Source of the DNA: Candidatus Zhuqueibacterota bacterium
Lineage (GTDB): Bacteria > Zhuqueibacterota > Zhuqueibacteria > Thermofontimicrobiales > Sulfurfontimicrobiaceae
DNA: 43,584 nt
Assembly (NCBI GenBank): GCA_016927835.1
Contig: JAFGMA010000161.1
Coordinates: 1 to 43,584 of the forward strand
Direction of reading: 5' to 3'
Shown here: piece by piece, positions 32,273-41,875 of the stretch
Position numbering within the stretch: position 1 is the stretch's first letter
Layout: the number at the start of each line of letters is the position of its first letter
Translations under genes and position numbers: made by a program
Notes under the pieces: model-generated
What the model saw: only the letters and a program-made list of their open reading frames with translations
The model's database searches: none
Told to the model about the DNA's origin: nothing

Positions 32273-35176
32273 ATGCGAATTCATCGGTGGTTAATCATCA
32301 TCTCATTGCTGCAAGCTTTTGCCAGCCAACTCCTTGCCGATTCGACCCGAACCGGTCTTGAATCGGACACCTTGCTTGCGCGTAATTTCATTCAGAAAGC
32401 AGAGGAACTGACAAAAACAGCCCGGTACGACAGTTCGAACATTTTTTACGAAAGAGCTGGTTTGATTTATAAACGAGCTGCGGAATCGGTTGCGGATACC
32501 AGCCTGTGGGAAAGTTATGTGAAGTGCCTGAGCAACACCGGCGATAATTTGCGCCGGCAGGGCGACTACGAAGCTGCCATGAAATATTTAACCGATGCAG
32601 TGAGCATCGGTTTGAAAAAAATCGGCAGGATGAACCTGCAAATGGCTGCAACTTACAACATTTTGGGCGCCCTGTATTTTAATCAATCCGACTTCGATCA
32701 GGCGCTGGAATTTTTCATCAAATCGTTGGATATAAAAATAAGGATGCTGGGCGAGGACCATCAGCAAGTTGGATATGCTTATAACAATATCGGGATCATC
32801 TATCGAAATAAAGGCGATTATGACAATGCCCTGGTGTACTATAAAAAATCACTGGCATTGAAAATTAAATTCCTGGGAGAACGCGATCAGAGTGTCGCCA
32901 ATACCTATAGCAATATCGGTCTTGTGTATCGCTTCAAAGGTGATAATCCATCGGCGCTGACGTATAGCAATAAGGCGCTGGCAATTTACCTCGAACTAAC
33001 CGGCGAAAATCATCCCTATGTTGCCGGGATTTATCATAATATTGCGGTTATCCATTCGAATTTGGGTCATGCCGACGCCGCTCTGGAGGATTATCAAAAA
33101 TCCATCGATATCAAAATCAAGCTGCTGGGTGAAAATCATCCCGAACTGGCGACGAGTTACAACGGATTGGGAAGTCATTACTATTCCATCGGCAAATACC
33201 AGCCTGCACTCGATTGCTTCACCAAAGCCCTTGAGATCAAACGCCAATACGTCCCCGAAAAGAATCCCGATATTGCCTACATTTATTATAATTTCGGAAA
33301 AGTTTACAAAGAACTCGGACAACTGGATCGCGCCTTAGCCTACGTACAAAAGTCGATTATCTCGCTCATTTCCGCCTTCGATGATACGGTAATCAGCGCC
33401 AATCCTGAACTCGATGAGGTGCTTTCGGAAAATTTCCTGATGCTGGCATTGAATTTCAAAGCTGAATTATTGCATACCAGGTTTGCGTCGGTAACTAAAG
33501 ATCTCGCTGACCTGAATTTGTCCCTGGCAACCTGCCAGCTAGCGTCATCGCTTATCGACAAACTGCGCAGCAGCTATCAGGCGGAGCTCTCAAAATTATT
33601 TCTGGGCGAGGAAGCAACCGGAATTTTTGAAAACGCCATCGAAACCGCATTCGAGCTATACGAGAAAACCGGTGAAAATTCTTACAAAGAAACAGCCTTC
33701 ATGTTCGCCGAAAAAAGCAAATCAGCAGTGCTGCTGGAATCGCTGCAGGAATCAAAAGCCAGGCAGTTTGCCGGCATTGATGACAGTCTGCTCGAAGTTG
33801 AGAAAACGCTGAAAATCGATCTTGTCGATACCGATACGCAAATCCAAAAAGAGCTGCAAAAACAAGCGAAGGGGGATAGCCTGAGAATCAGGCAGTTACA
33901 GGATCAACGTTTTGAATTGATCACCGCTTATCAGACATTGATGCAGGAGATCGAAAACAGGTATCCCGAATATTATGCCCTGAAATATCAAACACAGTCC
34001 GCGCCCGCGAGCGACTTGCAGAGCCGACTGGATGATGATTCAGGCATGTTGGAATTCTTTATGGGTGACAGTGCGATTTACGTGTTCGTGATATCTAAAA
34101 GTCAATTCGATTTCATCAAACTGTCTAAGGACACCACTTTTGCCAGGACGATTGATTTGCTGGTTGAATCACTGAAAAAACTGGATGGCGCTAAATATAT
34201 CCGCTCAAGTTTTGAAATATATACCCGCCTGATTCATCCGTTGGAAAGGCAGCTCGCCCCAATCAAAAAATTGATTATCATTCCGCATGGCATCCTGTAC
34301 AAAATCCCGTTCGAGGCATTGCTCACAAAAAATCCGGCTTCGGCGGAAAGAAATCATTTCACAAAATATCCGTATCTAATCCGGCGATTTGAGGTGTCAT
34401 ATCATTATTCTGCAACGCTTTACGCATATAGCCTGCAAAAATCACGTGCTGGTTCTGTATTCGCCCAAACCGAATTCGCCGGTTTCTCGCCGGTTTTCAG
34501 CAGCGAAACGAAAAACGGCACTATTCTGGCAAGCACCCGGAGCGCGCTAGCTTCTGGGGATAGCAGCGAAGTGTATCGCGCGATTACTCTGGACGGGAAA
34601 CGTTTCAATGAATTGACATATTCTGAAGAAGAGGTCAAACAGATCGTCCGCTTGTTTCAGAAGAAAAAAAAGGCTGCCGCAGGATATTTTCACAAGGATG
34701 CCTCGGAAGGCACATTCAAAGCGACTGTGGGAAGCTGCAACATCGTTCACATCGCAACGCATGGTATCGTCAATGAAGAGAAACCACAGCTCTCCGGGAT
34801 TATTTTCTCGCAGCCTTCGGATTTTGACTTTGTTGAGGACGGCATCCTGTATTCCGGGGAATGCTATAATCTTGAATTGAATGCCAGCCTGGTAGTATTG
34901 AGTAGCTGCGAAAGCGGACTGGGCAAACTCGTTCGGGGCGAAGGCTTGATGGCATTGACCCGCGGATTCCTGTATTCGGGCGCTGCCAATATTGTGGTGT
35001 CACTCTGGAAGGTCTCCGATAACCACACCAGCCAATTGATGGTTGAATTTTACAAAAAACTGCTCGCACCTGAGAGTTATTCGCGCGCTTTGCGCGATGC
35101 AAAATTGCAGATGATTAAAAAGCCGGATACAGCTTTCCCGAAATCATGGAGCAGCTTTGTGTTGATTGGTACGTAA
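32273..35176 (+). CDS. Exported TPR-CHAT protease-like protein
   Basis: 967 residues with GGAGG upstream of the ATG. Residues 1-22 look like a signal peptide (LIIISLLQAFASQLLADS). From about 80 to 365 lie at least seven kinesin-light-chain-type TPRs with a period of 42 residues (YNNIGIIYRNKGDYDNALVYYKKSLALK type). A helical middle follows (about 380-570). The C-terminal CHAT domain, from about 590, has the caspase-like dyad H830 in HIATHG and C879 in LSSCESG, followed by GEGLMALTRGFLYSGA. CHAT proteases are caspase relatives found with TPRs in signalling and in some defence systems. Here the signal peptide points to the periplasm or surface, which is unusual. It lies downstream of a sigma-54 activator. 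The physiological substrate is unknown. Confidence 0.9.
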   Translation: MRIHRWLIIISLLQAFASQLLADSTRTGLESDTLLARNFIQKAEELTKTARYDSSNIFYERAGLIYKRAAESVADTSLWESYVKCLSNTGDNLRRQGDYEAAMKYLTDAVSIGLKKIGRMNLQMAATYNILGALYFNQSDFDQALEFFIKSLDIKIRMLGEDHQQVGYAYNNIGIIYRNKGDYDNALVYYKKSLALKIKFLGERDQSVANTYSNIGLVYRFKGDNPSALTYSNKALAIYLELTGENHPYVAGIYHNIAVIHSNLGHADAALEDYQKSIDIKIKLLGENHPELATSYNGLGSHYYSIGKYQPALDCFTKALEIKRQYVPEKNPDIAYIYYNFGKVYKELGQLDRALAYVQKSIISLISAFDDTVISANPELDEVLSENFLMLALNFKAELLHTRFASVTKDLADLNLSLATCQLASSLIDKLRSSYQAELSKLFLGEEATGIFENAIETAFELYEKTGENSYKETAFMFAEKSKSAVLLESLQESKARQFAGIDDSLLEVEKTLKIDLVDTDTQIQKELQKQAKGDSLRIRQLQDQRFELITAYQTLMQEIENRYPEYYALKYQTQSAPASDLQSRLDDDSGMLEFFMGDSAIYVFVISKSQFDFIKLSKDTTFARTIDLLVESLKKLDGAKYIRSSFEIYTRLIHPLERQLAPIKKLIIIPHGILYKIPFEALLTKNPASAERNHFTKYPYLIRRFEVSYHYSATLYAYSLQKSRAGSVFAQTEFAGFSPVFSSETKNGTILASTRSALASGDSSEVYRAITLDGKRFNELTYSEEEVKQIVRLFQKKKKAAAGYFHKDASEGTFKATVGSCNIVHIATHGIVNEEKPQLSGIIFSQPSDFDFVEDGILYSGECYNLELNASLVVLSSCESGLGKLVRGEGLMALTRGFLYSGAANIVVSLWKVSDNHTSQLMVEFYKKLLAPESYSRALRDAKLQMIKKPDTAFPKSWSSFVLIGT

Positions 35177-35631
35177 ACCACTTGCGATTCGCCCAATCAA
35201 CAATACTTTTGGGCTCCCTGTTCGTCAGCATTCGGCAATCCAACCGGTGATTCGCATAAAAAAAATCCCGGATTTGCAGATTGGCTTTTGTGAATCGCTT
35301 TACCCCAAATTGCTCACTCAGCAAAAATCCTGAATATCGAACGTGGCAACAACCGTCGTTACGAATCAGCATGCCGAACTTTGGCGTGGCGGTTATTAAA
35401 TTGAAAATTAATTCAATATTTCAAGCCAAAGCCCTAATATTATAATGATGCCCTTTAAAATGCAGTAGATGCCCAAACTCAGCTTTGAAAACGTCGTACG
35501 CTATTGACATTCCCCCAAAAAGTTTATATGAGTTGTAACAATCGCTTCCCTGAACGGCAATGTGTCGAAGGATATCAGCCGGGAAGCATTGTGCAAATCC
35601 ATTTCATTCTCAAAAAGCAAGGAGCTTCGCC
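35177..35631. other. Intergenic region, 455 bp
   Basis: No gene seen up to the AAGGAG box before the GTG at 35632. No terminator with a clear T run after the CHAT stop. An AT-rich patch at 35400-35460 could hold a promoter. Confidence 0.4.
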
Positions 35632-38085
35632 GTGAGACATGTAATCAAAATGACGCTTCCTTTTTGGGTGTGGGCTTTATTTATATGCCGCATTACAGCC
35701 TTCGCCCACCAGCAAAACGCTCAAATGCCCTGCAAAAATATGCGCGCATCCGCGGGGATGGCAACTGTCCATGATCTTAAAATTAATGATGATACCGGCG
35801 CCGCCGATCAGGAATCCCCGGCAATCGCGATGAATCAATACGGATATGCCGTTATCTGCTGGACCGATGAACGCAATGGGAACCAGGATATTTATGCCCA
35901 GATTTACAGCGCTAAAGGTTTTCCCCTGGGCAAGAATTTCAAGGTCAGCGATGATGGCGGAACCGCGGGACAACGATTCCCGGATGTCGCGGTCGACAAT
36001 ACCGGATGTTTCGTGATAACCTGGGAGGATTATCGCGATGATCCGGGGTACGGCGATATCTACGCCCAGCGTTTCGAAGCTAATGGTGAGCCCATTGAAT
36101 CGAATTTCAAAGTAAATCGCGATGATCCCGGCAGGGATCAACGCACGCCTGCCATCGCGACGGATGCCAATGGCAATTTTGTTATCTGCTGGTTCGACGC
36201 TCGATATCCGCAGGGGATTTACGCGCAGCGTTTTGACAGTTCGGGAACAGCATCCCCGGAGGAGAAAATCCAAATCACCGATGAAGTCATAAGCTGCCAG
36301 ACTCCCGCTATCAGTATGAGCCAAAATGGCAATTATGTCGTTACCTGGATGCAAAATTGTCCCGGCAGCGATGACATCTACACGCAGATCATCGACAACA
36401 CCGGCGCGCGGGTGGGGAGCAATTTGGTGGTGAGCGAACATCCAGAGCCGCGGCGAAATGCCAGCCAGCCGGACGTGGCGCTGGCAGAAAATGGCGATTT
36501 CATGATCACCTGGTATCATCTTGGTGATGTGAGCGTTCATGCAAAATTGTATTCCCGGGATGGTGCTTTGTTACGCGGTCCATTCATGGTGCATGAAATG
36601 CCGGGCGAATCAGGGAATTACAATCAATATCCCGCGATTGCTGCCAATCCGGCTGGCGGGTATGCGATTGTGTGGACAGCCAGCCCGGACGGTGATAATG
36701 ATATTTATCGCCGCAATTTCGATGCGGATGGGTTGCCGACCGGTCACAGTTTCCGCGTGAACGATCCCGATTACCGCCAACTGAAACCCGACATCGGACT
36801 CGATAACCGGGGTATTTCGGTGATGGCGTGGGAGGATTCTCGCAGCGGAAACGATATTTACGGAACTGCATCCGGACCGCTTTCACCTCTGAATGTCACC
36901 GCCGGCAGCGGATTTGACGGGATCATTCCGCTGAGCTGGGACGCGGTTTATGGGCAGGATGGCATCATGAATTACACCATCTATCGCAGCGCTTCGCCAG
37001 AAGGCTCTTATGAATTGATCGCGCAGGTCGATCTCGCCGAAAGGGGAGTTTTCGGTTCGTTGATGCGGGACTGGATCGATCCCTCTGTCCGCAACGGAAG
37101 CACGCTCTATTACCGGATCAGGGCGGTGGTCGGCGGGTGGGAAAGCCCTTATTCGGAAACCGTCAGCGCCACCCCATCATCTGGCGGGTATCGATTGTTT
37201 TCCGATTGGGCGAAAGTCAAGCCTGATCTCGATGGAAAAATCAAGTCCAGTGATTGGAATGATGCAACTCCGGTGAATATCGCGAATCCATACACGAAAG
37301 CGCCGGTCTTGCTCTATCTGAAAAATACCGGTGATTACCTGTTTGTGGGCGTGCAGGACTTCAATGATGATCACATCAACAACGGAAATTATATGGCAAT
37401 TTTGTTCGACAACGATGCCAACTCCAAATGGGATCCGGGCGCCCCGAGCAGCGATGGTTTGATCATAATCAATAAAGATGGCGCGCTTTTTACAGGCTAT
37501 TGGGGAGGATATCCGAATAACCTGGGTGCCGATATGCCGGTAGTTGCCGAAGGCGTGAGTTCAGCCATGTATGCCACCAGGCAGCATGTCGAGTATGAAA
37601 TCGCGATCGATCTGGATAAGGTTCCTCTCAAAGCATCTGCGGGCGATGAGATTCGTATCGGATTTTGGATCTCGGATCCCGGAAACTTTTTTCCGTATCA
37701 TAACGGCAACTCGGGCGAATGGCCCCCCGGATTGCTGTGGGAAGCTGCGAAGCCCCTGGGAAATCTGACCCTGGCGAACGATGCCACCGCTGTCAGCGAA
37801 ACAGAGTCTCGGGAAGTACCGCTGGTGTATGGATTGAGCCAAAATTTTCCGAATCCATTCAATCCCGAAACAACAATCCGCTTCGATGTAAAACAGCATT
37901 CGCCGGTGGTGCTTAAACTTTACAACGTGCTGGGCAATGAGCTAAAAACACTCGTGAATCGCGCGTATCAACCCGGTTCATACCAGATCACATTCAACGC
38001 CGCGGGATTGCCATCGGGCATTTATTATTACTTGATACAGATGCAAGGATTTCGGGCGGTGAGGAAAATGGTAATTCTCGAATAG
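35632..38085 (+). CDS. Secreted beta-propeller protein with DOMON/CBM9-like domain and type IX-like sorting tail
   Basis: 817 residues. GTG at 35632 is set by AAGGAG seven bases upstream; an open frame further out (35560) lacks a signal. A signal peptide ends near TAFAHQ. Residues about 45-420 carry about seven repeats near 52 residues, each with ITW/ICW-type strands and DIYAQ(R/I)F-type turns, as in seven-bladed propellers of secreted proteins. A fibronectin-like domain follows at about 425-520. A DOMON or CBM9-like sugar-binding domain (about 525-700) shows SDWNDATP, YLFVGVQDFND and GFWISDPGNFFP. The last 90 residues contain SQNFPNPFNPETTIRF and the FlgD-like YNVLGNELKTLV sorting domain. 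Likely surface glycan or cell-wall binding. Confidence 0.88.
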   Translation: MRHVIKMTLPFWVWALFICRITAFAHQQNAQMPCKNMRASAGMATVHDLKINDDTGAADQESPAIAMNQYGYAVICWTDERNGNQDIYAQIYSAKGFPLGKNFKVSDDGGTAGQRFPDVAVDNTGCFVITWEDYRDDPGYGDIYAQRFEANGEPIESNFKVNRDDPGRDQRTPAIATDANGNFVICWFDARYPQGIYAQRFDSSGTASPEEKIQITDEVISCQTPAISMSQNGNYVVTWMQNCPGSDDIYTQIIDNTGARVGSNLVVSEHPEPRRNASQPDVALAENGDFMITWYHLGDVSVHAKLYSRDGALLRGPFMVHEMPGESGNYNQYPAIAANPAGGYAIVWTASPDGDNDIYRRNFDADGLPTGHSFRVNDPDYRQLKPDIGLDNRGISVMAWEDSRSGNDIYGTASGPLSPLNVTAGSGFDGIIPLSWDAVYGQDGIMNYTIYRSASPEGSYELIAQVDLAERGVFGSLMRDWIDPSVRNGSTLYYRIRAVVGGWESPYSETVSATPSSGGYRLFSDWAKVKPDLDGKIKSSDWNDATPVNIANPYTKAPVLLYLKNTGDYLFVGVQDFNDDHINNGNYMAILFDNDANSKWDPGAPSSDGLIIINKDGALFTGYWGGYPNNLGADMPVVAEGVSSAMYATRQHVEYEIAIDLDKVPLKASAGDEIRIGFWISDPGNFFPYHNGNSGEWPPGLLWEAAKPLGNLTLANDATAVSETESREVPLVYGLSQNFPNPFNPETTIRFDVKQHSPVVLKLYNVLGNELKTLVNRAYQPGSYQITFNAAGLPSGIYYYLIQMQGFRAVRKMVILE

Positions 38086-38233
38086 ACGCTGCTGAATCCT
38101 GACAATTTAAAACGGAGCAAATACTGGTTTGGTCATATCAATATGCAATAGCAAAGGTTTTATTCCAATCGGAGATTTTTCAATTCATTTTCAGTAACCC
38201 ATAAACACAAATCAACTTCTCAAGGAGGCTGCA

Positions 38234-39616
38234 ATGTTTAAAACAACTTTGTTAACGCTTGTTTTTATCCTGTTAATCGTGATTGTCGGTTACGCCGATG
38301 TACCAAAGTTTTTTAATTACCAGGGATTATTGATGGATGCTGAGGGAAATCCAGTCAACGGTACGCGTAGCATTCAATTCAGTCTGTATGGAACCGAATC
38401 AGGGGGCGACTCTTTTTGGACAGAGACACATAGCGTCCTTATCAGGGATGGATTGTTTAATGTTTTATTGGGCTCGGTGAATTCATTTGACAATTCTACT
38501 TCAGATCCGAGTGAATTGGCGCATATCTACCTTGAAGTGAAAATTGCCGATGATCCGCCCATGACGCCGCGCCAGCAAATCGTCAGCGTGGGATTTGCAA
38601 TGCATGCGGACGATGCGGATCATCTGGAAGGCCATCCGGCAAGTGATTTCGTTCGCAAAATGAATGATGTCAGACCAGTAGATGGGGCAATCGATTTAGT
38701 CGGCGGAACAAATGTGACGGTAACCCCGGATCCCGGAAACCATCGAATCAGTATTTCAGCAACCGGAGGCAGCGGAGGCGATAACCTGGGCAATCACAGC
38801 GCTACTCAAAATATTCGATTGAATAATTATTGGCTGTCAAACGATGGAGGCAGTGAGGGCATACAAATTGGCAATACCGGTGGGATACTCGCTCCCTCCG
38901 GATTGCAATCCCACGGCGATATCATCACCAGCGCTAATATGCAGGCGACGAATATCACTGCAGTATCGACGGTTCAGGTGAACGGGGGTATCAATGTTGG
39001 CTCGCCATCAGCCAGTGCAGGATCCGGCGATATTTCCGTTGCTGATGACATTTTAGTGGACGACCATGTTCTGGCGAATAACGTGACCGCTTATAATGGC
39101 TGGATTAAAACCGGAAGCCCCAGCATCGGCTATGACAATGGCGACATTGTCGCTACCGATGATTTGATTGCGGACGATGACGTGATCGCAGGCGAACAAC
39201 TGATGGTTGTCAATCACGCGGGTATCAATATGGGAACAACTTATAGCACCACTTATGCGCTGCGGGTACAAGGCAATGCGTACTGTACCGGAAGCTGGAC
39301 GAGTTCTGATCAGAAATTCAAGAAAAATGTTGAACCTGTTGAAAATGCCCTGTCAAAACTCGAGCAAATAGAGGGCGTTTCGTTTGATTGGAAAACGGAC
39401 GAATACCCGTCGTACGAATTCTCTGAAGGCAAGCATTATGGTTTTATCGCTCAGGAAATAGAAAAAGTCTTCCCGGATATGGTAAAAACCGATGAGAATG
39501 GTGAGAAAGCCGTGTCGTACGTCGAAATGATTCCGATACTGGTTGAGGCACTAAAACAGCAACAGAAAATGATCGAACAATTGCAGACCCAGGTAAATCA
39601 ACTCATGAATAAATAG
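38234..39616 (+). CDS. Secreted tail-fibre-like protein with C-terminal S74 chaperone domain
   Basis: 460 residues with a strong AAGGAGG box before the ATG. Signal peptide about 1-22. The N-terminal region (PKFFNYQGLLMDAEGNP, YLEVKIADDPPMTPRQQI) is a pattern seen in secreted proteins of FCB bacteria. The centre is glycine- and asparagine-rich (about 150-340), consistent with a beta-helical shaft. The C-terminal 110 residues match the S74 intramolecular chaperone (SSDQKFKKNVEPVENALSKLEQIEGVSFDWK, GFIAQEIEKVFPDMV, VEMIPILVEALKQQQKMIEQL), which trimerises the protein and may cleave itself off, with coiled-coil at the end. It is placed between two secreted repeat proteins on the same strand. Probably a trimeric surface fibre. 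Confidence 0.88.
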   Translation: MFKTTLLTLVFILLIVIVGYADVPKFFNYQGLLMDAEGNPVNGTRSIQFSLYGTESGGDSFWTETHSVLIRDGLFNVLLGSVNSFDNSTSDPSELAHIYLEVKIADDPPMTPRQQIVSVGFAMHADDADHLEGHPASDFVRKMNDVRPVDGAIDLVGGTNVTVTPDPGNHRISISATGGSGGDNLGNHSATQNIRLNNYWLSNDGGSEGIQIGNTGGILAPSGLQSHGDIITSANMQATNITAVSTVQVNGGINVGSPSASAGSGDISVADDILVDDHVLANNVTAYNGWIKTGSPSIGYDNGDIVATDDLIADDDVIAGEQLMVVNHAGINMGTTYSTTYALRVQGNAYCTGSWTSSDQKFKKNVEPVENALSKLEQIEGVSFDWKTDEYPSYEFSEGKHYGFIAQEIEKVFPDMVKTDENGEKAVSYVEMIPILVEALKQQQKMIEQLQTQVNQLMNK

Positions 39617-39689
39617 ACGATCCGGAAGCCGCCTGGTCGAATCCGGTATCCGGAGAATTCTATTCACTTTATCATAAGAGGAGAAAGCA

Positions 39690-41423
39690 ATGCACCAATA
39701 TCGATACAAACAACGGATTGGGGCAGTTCTGATATTTCTATTGCTGTTAATTTTGATTTCGGTTGAAACGCTGTTCGCCCAATCCAGCCCCAATTACGAA
39801 ATGCGAAAATATGTCCTGGATATGAGCGGGACAGCGCTGCAATCTACCAATCATCAAATGGTCAATGCTGTGGGACAGCCGGCGCCGGTGGGAGAAATTT
39901 TCAGTCAACATTATACGTTGTCTGCCGGCTTTTTAGGGAAAGCGATTACGATTGCATTCAGGGGCACCAAGCTAACCGCCAGCGACGGGAAAGCCGATGA
40001 TACCTTTGGCAGGGCGCTTGCCATTAGTGGTGACTATGCCGCGATTGGTTCTTCCCATAATGATAATCTAAGGGGAACCGACGCGGGTGCGGTTTATATT
40101 TTCAAACGATCCGGCAATTCCTGGATTGAACAGGAGAAGCTGACCGCCGATGACGGCGCGGATGGCGATATTTTAGGCAGCGCCATTGCGATCGACGGAG
40201 ATTATCTGGTAGCCGGCGCACCCTGGGATGATGATTCCGGTAGTGAATCCGGGGCAGCGTATGTTTTCAAACGTGAAGGCGCTAACTGGATTCAGCAAGC
40301 CAAACTGACCGCCAGCGACGCCGGCGTGGATAATCGCTTTGGCATTTCCGTGGCGATCAGCGGTGATTATGCGCTGGTCGGTGCCTTTTTTGATGATGAC
40401 TTTGGCTCCAAGTCCGGATCAGCCTATATTTTCAAACGCAACGGAACCACCTGGGGACAACAGGCGATTCTCAAAGCCAGCGATGGCACTGAAGGGGACT
40501 GGTTCGGCGTCTGCGTATCCATCAATGGGGATTTTGCCGCAATCGGTTCCCGGTACAATGATAATGAAAATGGAACCGATGCCGGTGCTGTCTATATTTT
40601 CAAACGAGAAGGAACACTCTGGAATGAGCAACAAAAGCTGCGTGCCAGCGATGGCGCTGCAGGTGACCTGTTCCATAAGGCTGAAATTGTCGGAAATCAT
40701 CTGGTTGTTGGCGCTTACCAGGATGATGATAAAGGCGATAATTCCGGTTCGATTTATGTTTTCGAATACAACGGATCTTCCTGGAGCGAGCAGCAAAAAC
40801 TGACTGCCAGCGATGGCGGCGAAGGTGACAATTTTGGCAACGATATCGCAATCAGCAGAAACCGGATGGTTGTCGGCGCGTATCGCGATAGTGATAACGG
40901 ATCCAATTCCGGATCAATTTATGTTTTTGATTATGACGGTTCCCATTGGGTTGAGGCAGAAAAAATTATCGCTTATGATGGCGATGCCGGCGACTATTAT
41001 GGGTTGTGCGTGGATATTGATCAGGATTTCATACTGGTTGCTGCCAGAAACGATGATGACAAAGGCAACAATGCCGGCGCCGCATACATCTATGGTTCGA
41101 TGTCAACCTCTGTGCCCTTCGACCTTTCAACGCCCAAGGAGGCGACTGTCTTTCAGATTTTACCGGCTTATCCCAATCCCTTCAATCCGGAGACGACCAT
41201 TCGCTATGCCATTCCCGGGGATGTTGATGTCAAAATTGCTGTTTTCAACATGCTCGGGCAGCGCGTCCGCATTCTTGAAAATGGGCATCGCCAGCAAGGG
41301 TATTATTCTGTACACTGGGATGGCAGGGATGACGCAGGAAATTCGCTGACCAGCGGAATCTACCTCTGCCGCATTCAGGCGGGCGAATATCGGCAATCGA
41401 TTAAGCTCGCAATTCTTAAGTAA
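39690..41423 (+). CDS. Secreted FG-GAP repeat protein with type IX-like sorting tail
   Basis: 577 residues; AGGAG lies eight bases before the ATG. Signal peptide about 1-30, then a short region containing MVNAVGQPAPVGE. Seven or so FG-GAP/integrin-type repeats of about 52 residues follow (LTASDGxxGD-FGxxIAISGDY-xxxGAxxDDD-G-xSGxxYxF), forming a beta-propeller, often calcium-binding. The last 85 residues carry AYPNPFNPETTIRYAI and the FlgD-like VFNMLGQRVRIL domain. DNA repeats within it are imperfect. It follows the S74 gene after 73 bp and probably belongs to the same secreted set. Possible adhesion or surface role; no enzymatic motif seen. Confidence 0.88.
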   Translation: MHQYRYKQRIGAVLIFLLLLILISVETLFAQSSPNYEMRKYVLDMSGTALQSTNHQMVNAVGQPAPVGEIFSQHYTLSAGFLGKAITIAFRGTKLTASDGKADDTFGRALAISGDYAAIGSSHNDNLRGTDAGAVYIFKRSGNSWIEQEKLTADDGADGDILGSAIAIDGDYLVAGAPWDDDSGSESGAAYVFKREGANWIQQAKLTASDAGVDNRFGISVAISGDYALVGAFFDDDFGSKSGSAYIFKRNGTTWGQQAILKASDGTEGDWFGVCVSINGDFAAIGSRYNDNENGTDAGAVYIFKREGTLWNEQQKLRASDGAAGDLFHKAEIVGNHLVVGAYQDDDKGDNSGSIYVFEYNGSSWSEQQKLTASDGGEGDNFGNDIAISRNRMVVGAYRDSDNGSNSGSIYVFDYDGSHWVEAEKIIAYDGDAGDYYGLCVDIDQDFILVAARNDDDKGNNAGAAYIYGSMSTSVPFDLSTPKEATVFQILPAYPNPFNPETTIRYAIPGDVDVKIAVFNMLGQRVRILENGHRQQGYYSVHWDGRDDAGNSLTSGIYLCRIQAGEYRQSIKLAILK

Positions 41424-41451
41424 CTTTTGCGATTCGGTGCTGAAGCTAAAA

Positions 41452-41623
41452 TGAGCCTGTCCGAAAATCTGCTTCGAAAAATCAATTTGATCAGGTGAAA
41501 CCTGTTATCCACACCGTGCTGTAACTGCCGCATAGCCAGACTTGAATCAGGCAGCCTATCATCTGAATGGATTCCTGTGAGACAGAACCCGAAAATGACA
41601 CGCGAGATTTTCGTGCAGGCTCA
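41452..41623. mobile_element. MITE-like element (about 172 bp) with ends matching the left-edge IS
   Basis: The left end TGAGCCTGTCCGAAAAT (41452-41468) and the right end read on the minus strand, TGAGCCTGCACGAAAAT (41607-41623), agree at 15 of 17 positions. The left end also agrees at 14 of 16 positions with the IS terminal repeat at 71-87. The interior has no gene. This is likely a non-autonomous derivative moved by a transposase of the left-edge type. No clear target-site duplication was found. Confidence 0.6.
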
Positions 41624-41641
41624 ATATTATTTTATACCTGA

Positions 41642-41822
41642 ACTGAGCGGTTTCAGGTTCAGGATTCCCGGTTCAATCGTTTTAATCTATTGAGTTTGCC
41701 TCTTTAGTGCCTAATGTTCAGGCGATTGTTATTCATCAATTGGGCAAAAATCTCTAACAAGGTATAAGTCTATTAAATTTTATTTTTTAAGGCTCATCAA
41801 CCTGAAACCTTGAACCGCTCAA
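41642..41822. repeat. Inverted repeat, GAGCGGTT..CAGG family
   Basis: The left arm ACTGAGCGGTTTCAGGTTC and the right arm, on the minus strand, TTGAGCGGTTCAAGGTTTC are imperfect inverted repeats of about 22 bp at a distance of about 180 bp. The interior shares the word GGTTCAGGATTC with the repeat near 20181. A second small dispersed element, directly beside the MITE. Confidence 0.45.
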
Positions 41823-41875
41823 CCCGGGCTATAATTAAAAATAGGCATTCAATCGAAATTGGAGGCAAAGACGTC

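Larger units (their letters stand above)
41424..41875. other. 452-bp intergenic region packed with two inverted-repeat elements
   Basis: No gene seen. Almost the whole stretch is taken by the MITE-like element at 41452-41623 and the inverted repeat at 41642-41822. The GGAGG box before the LVIVD gene begins at 41860. Confidence 0.6.

Noticed and set aside
30595..35176. A complete CRISPR-type or other defence island around the CHAT gene
   Set aside because: No nuclease, Cas, toxin or array is nearby, and the CHAT protein carries a signal peptide, so only the pair is reported.
35115..35372. 85-codon minus-strand frame after the CHAT gene
   Set aside because: It overlaps the CHAT C-terminus and has no supporting features.
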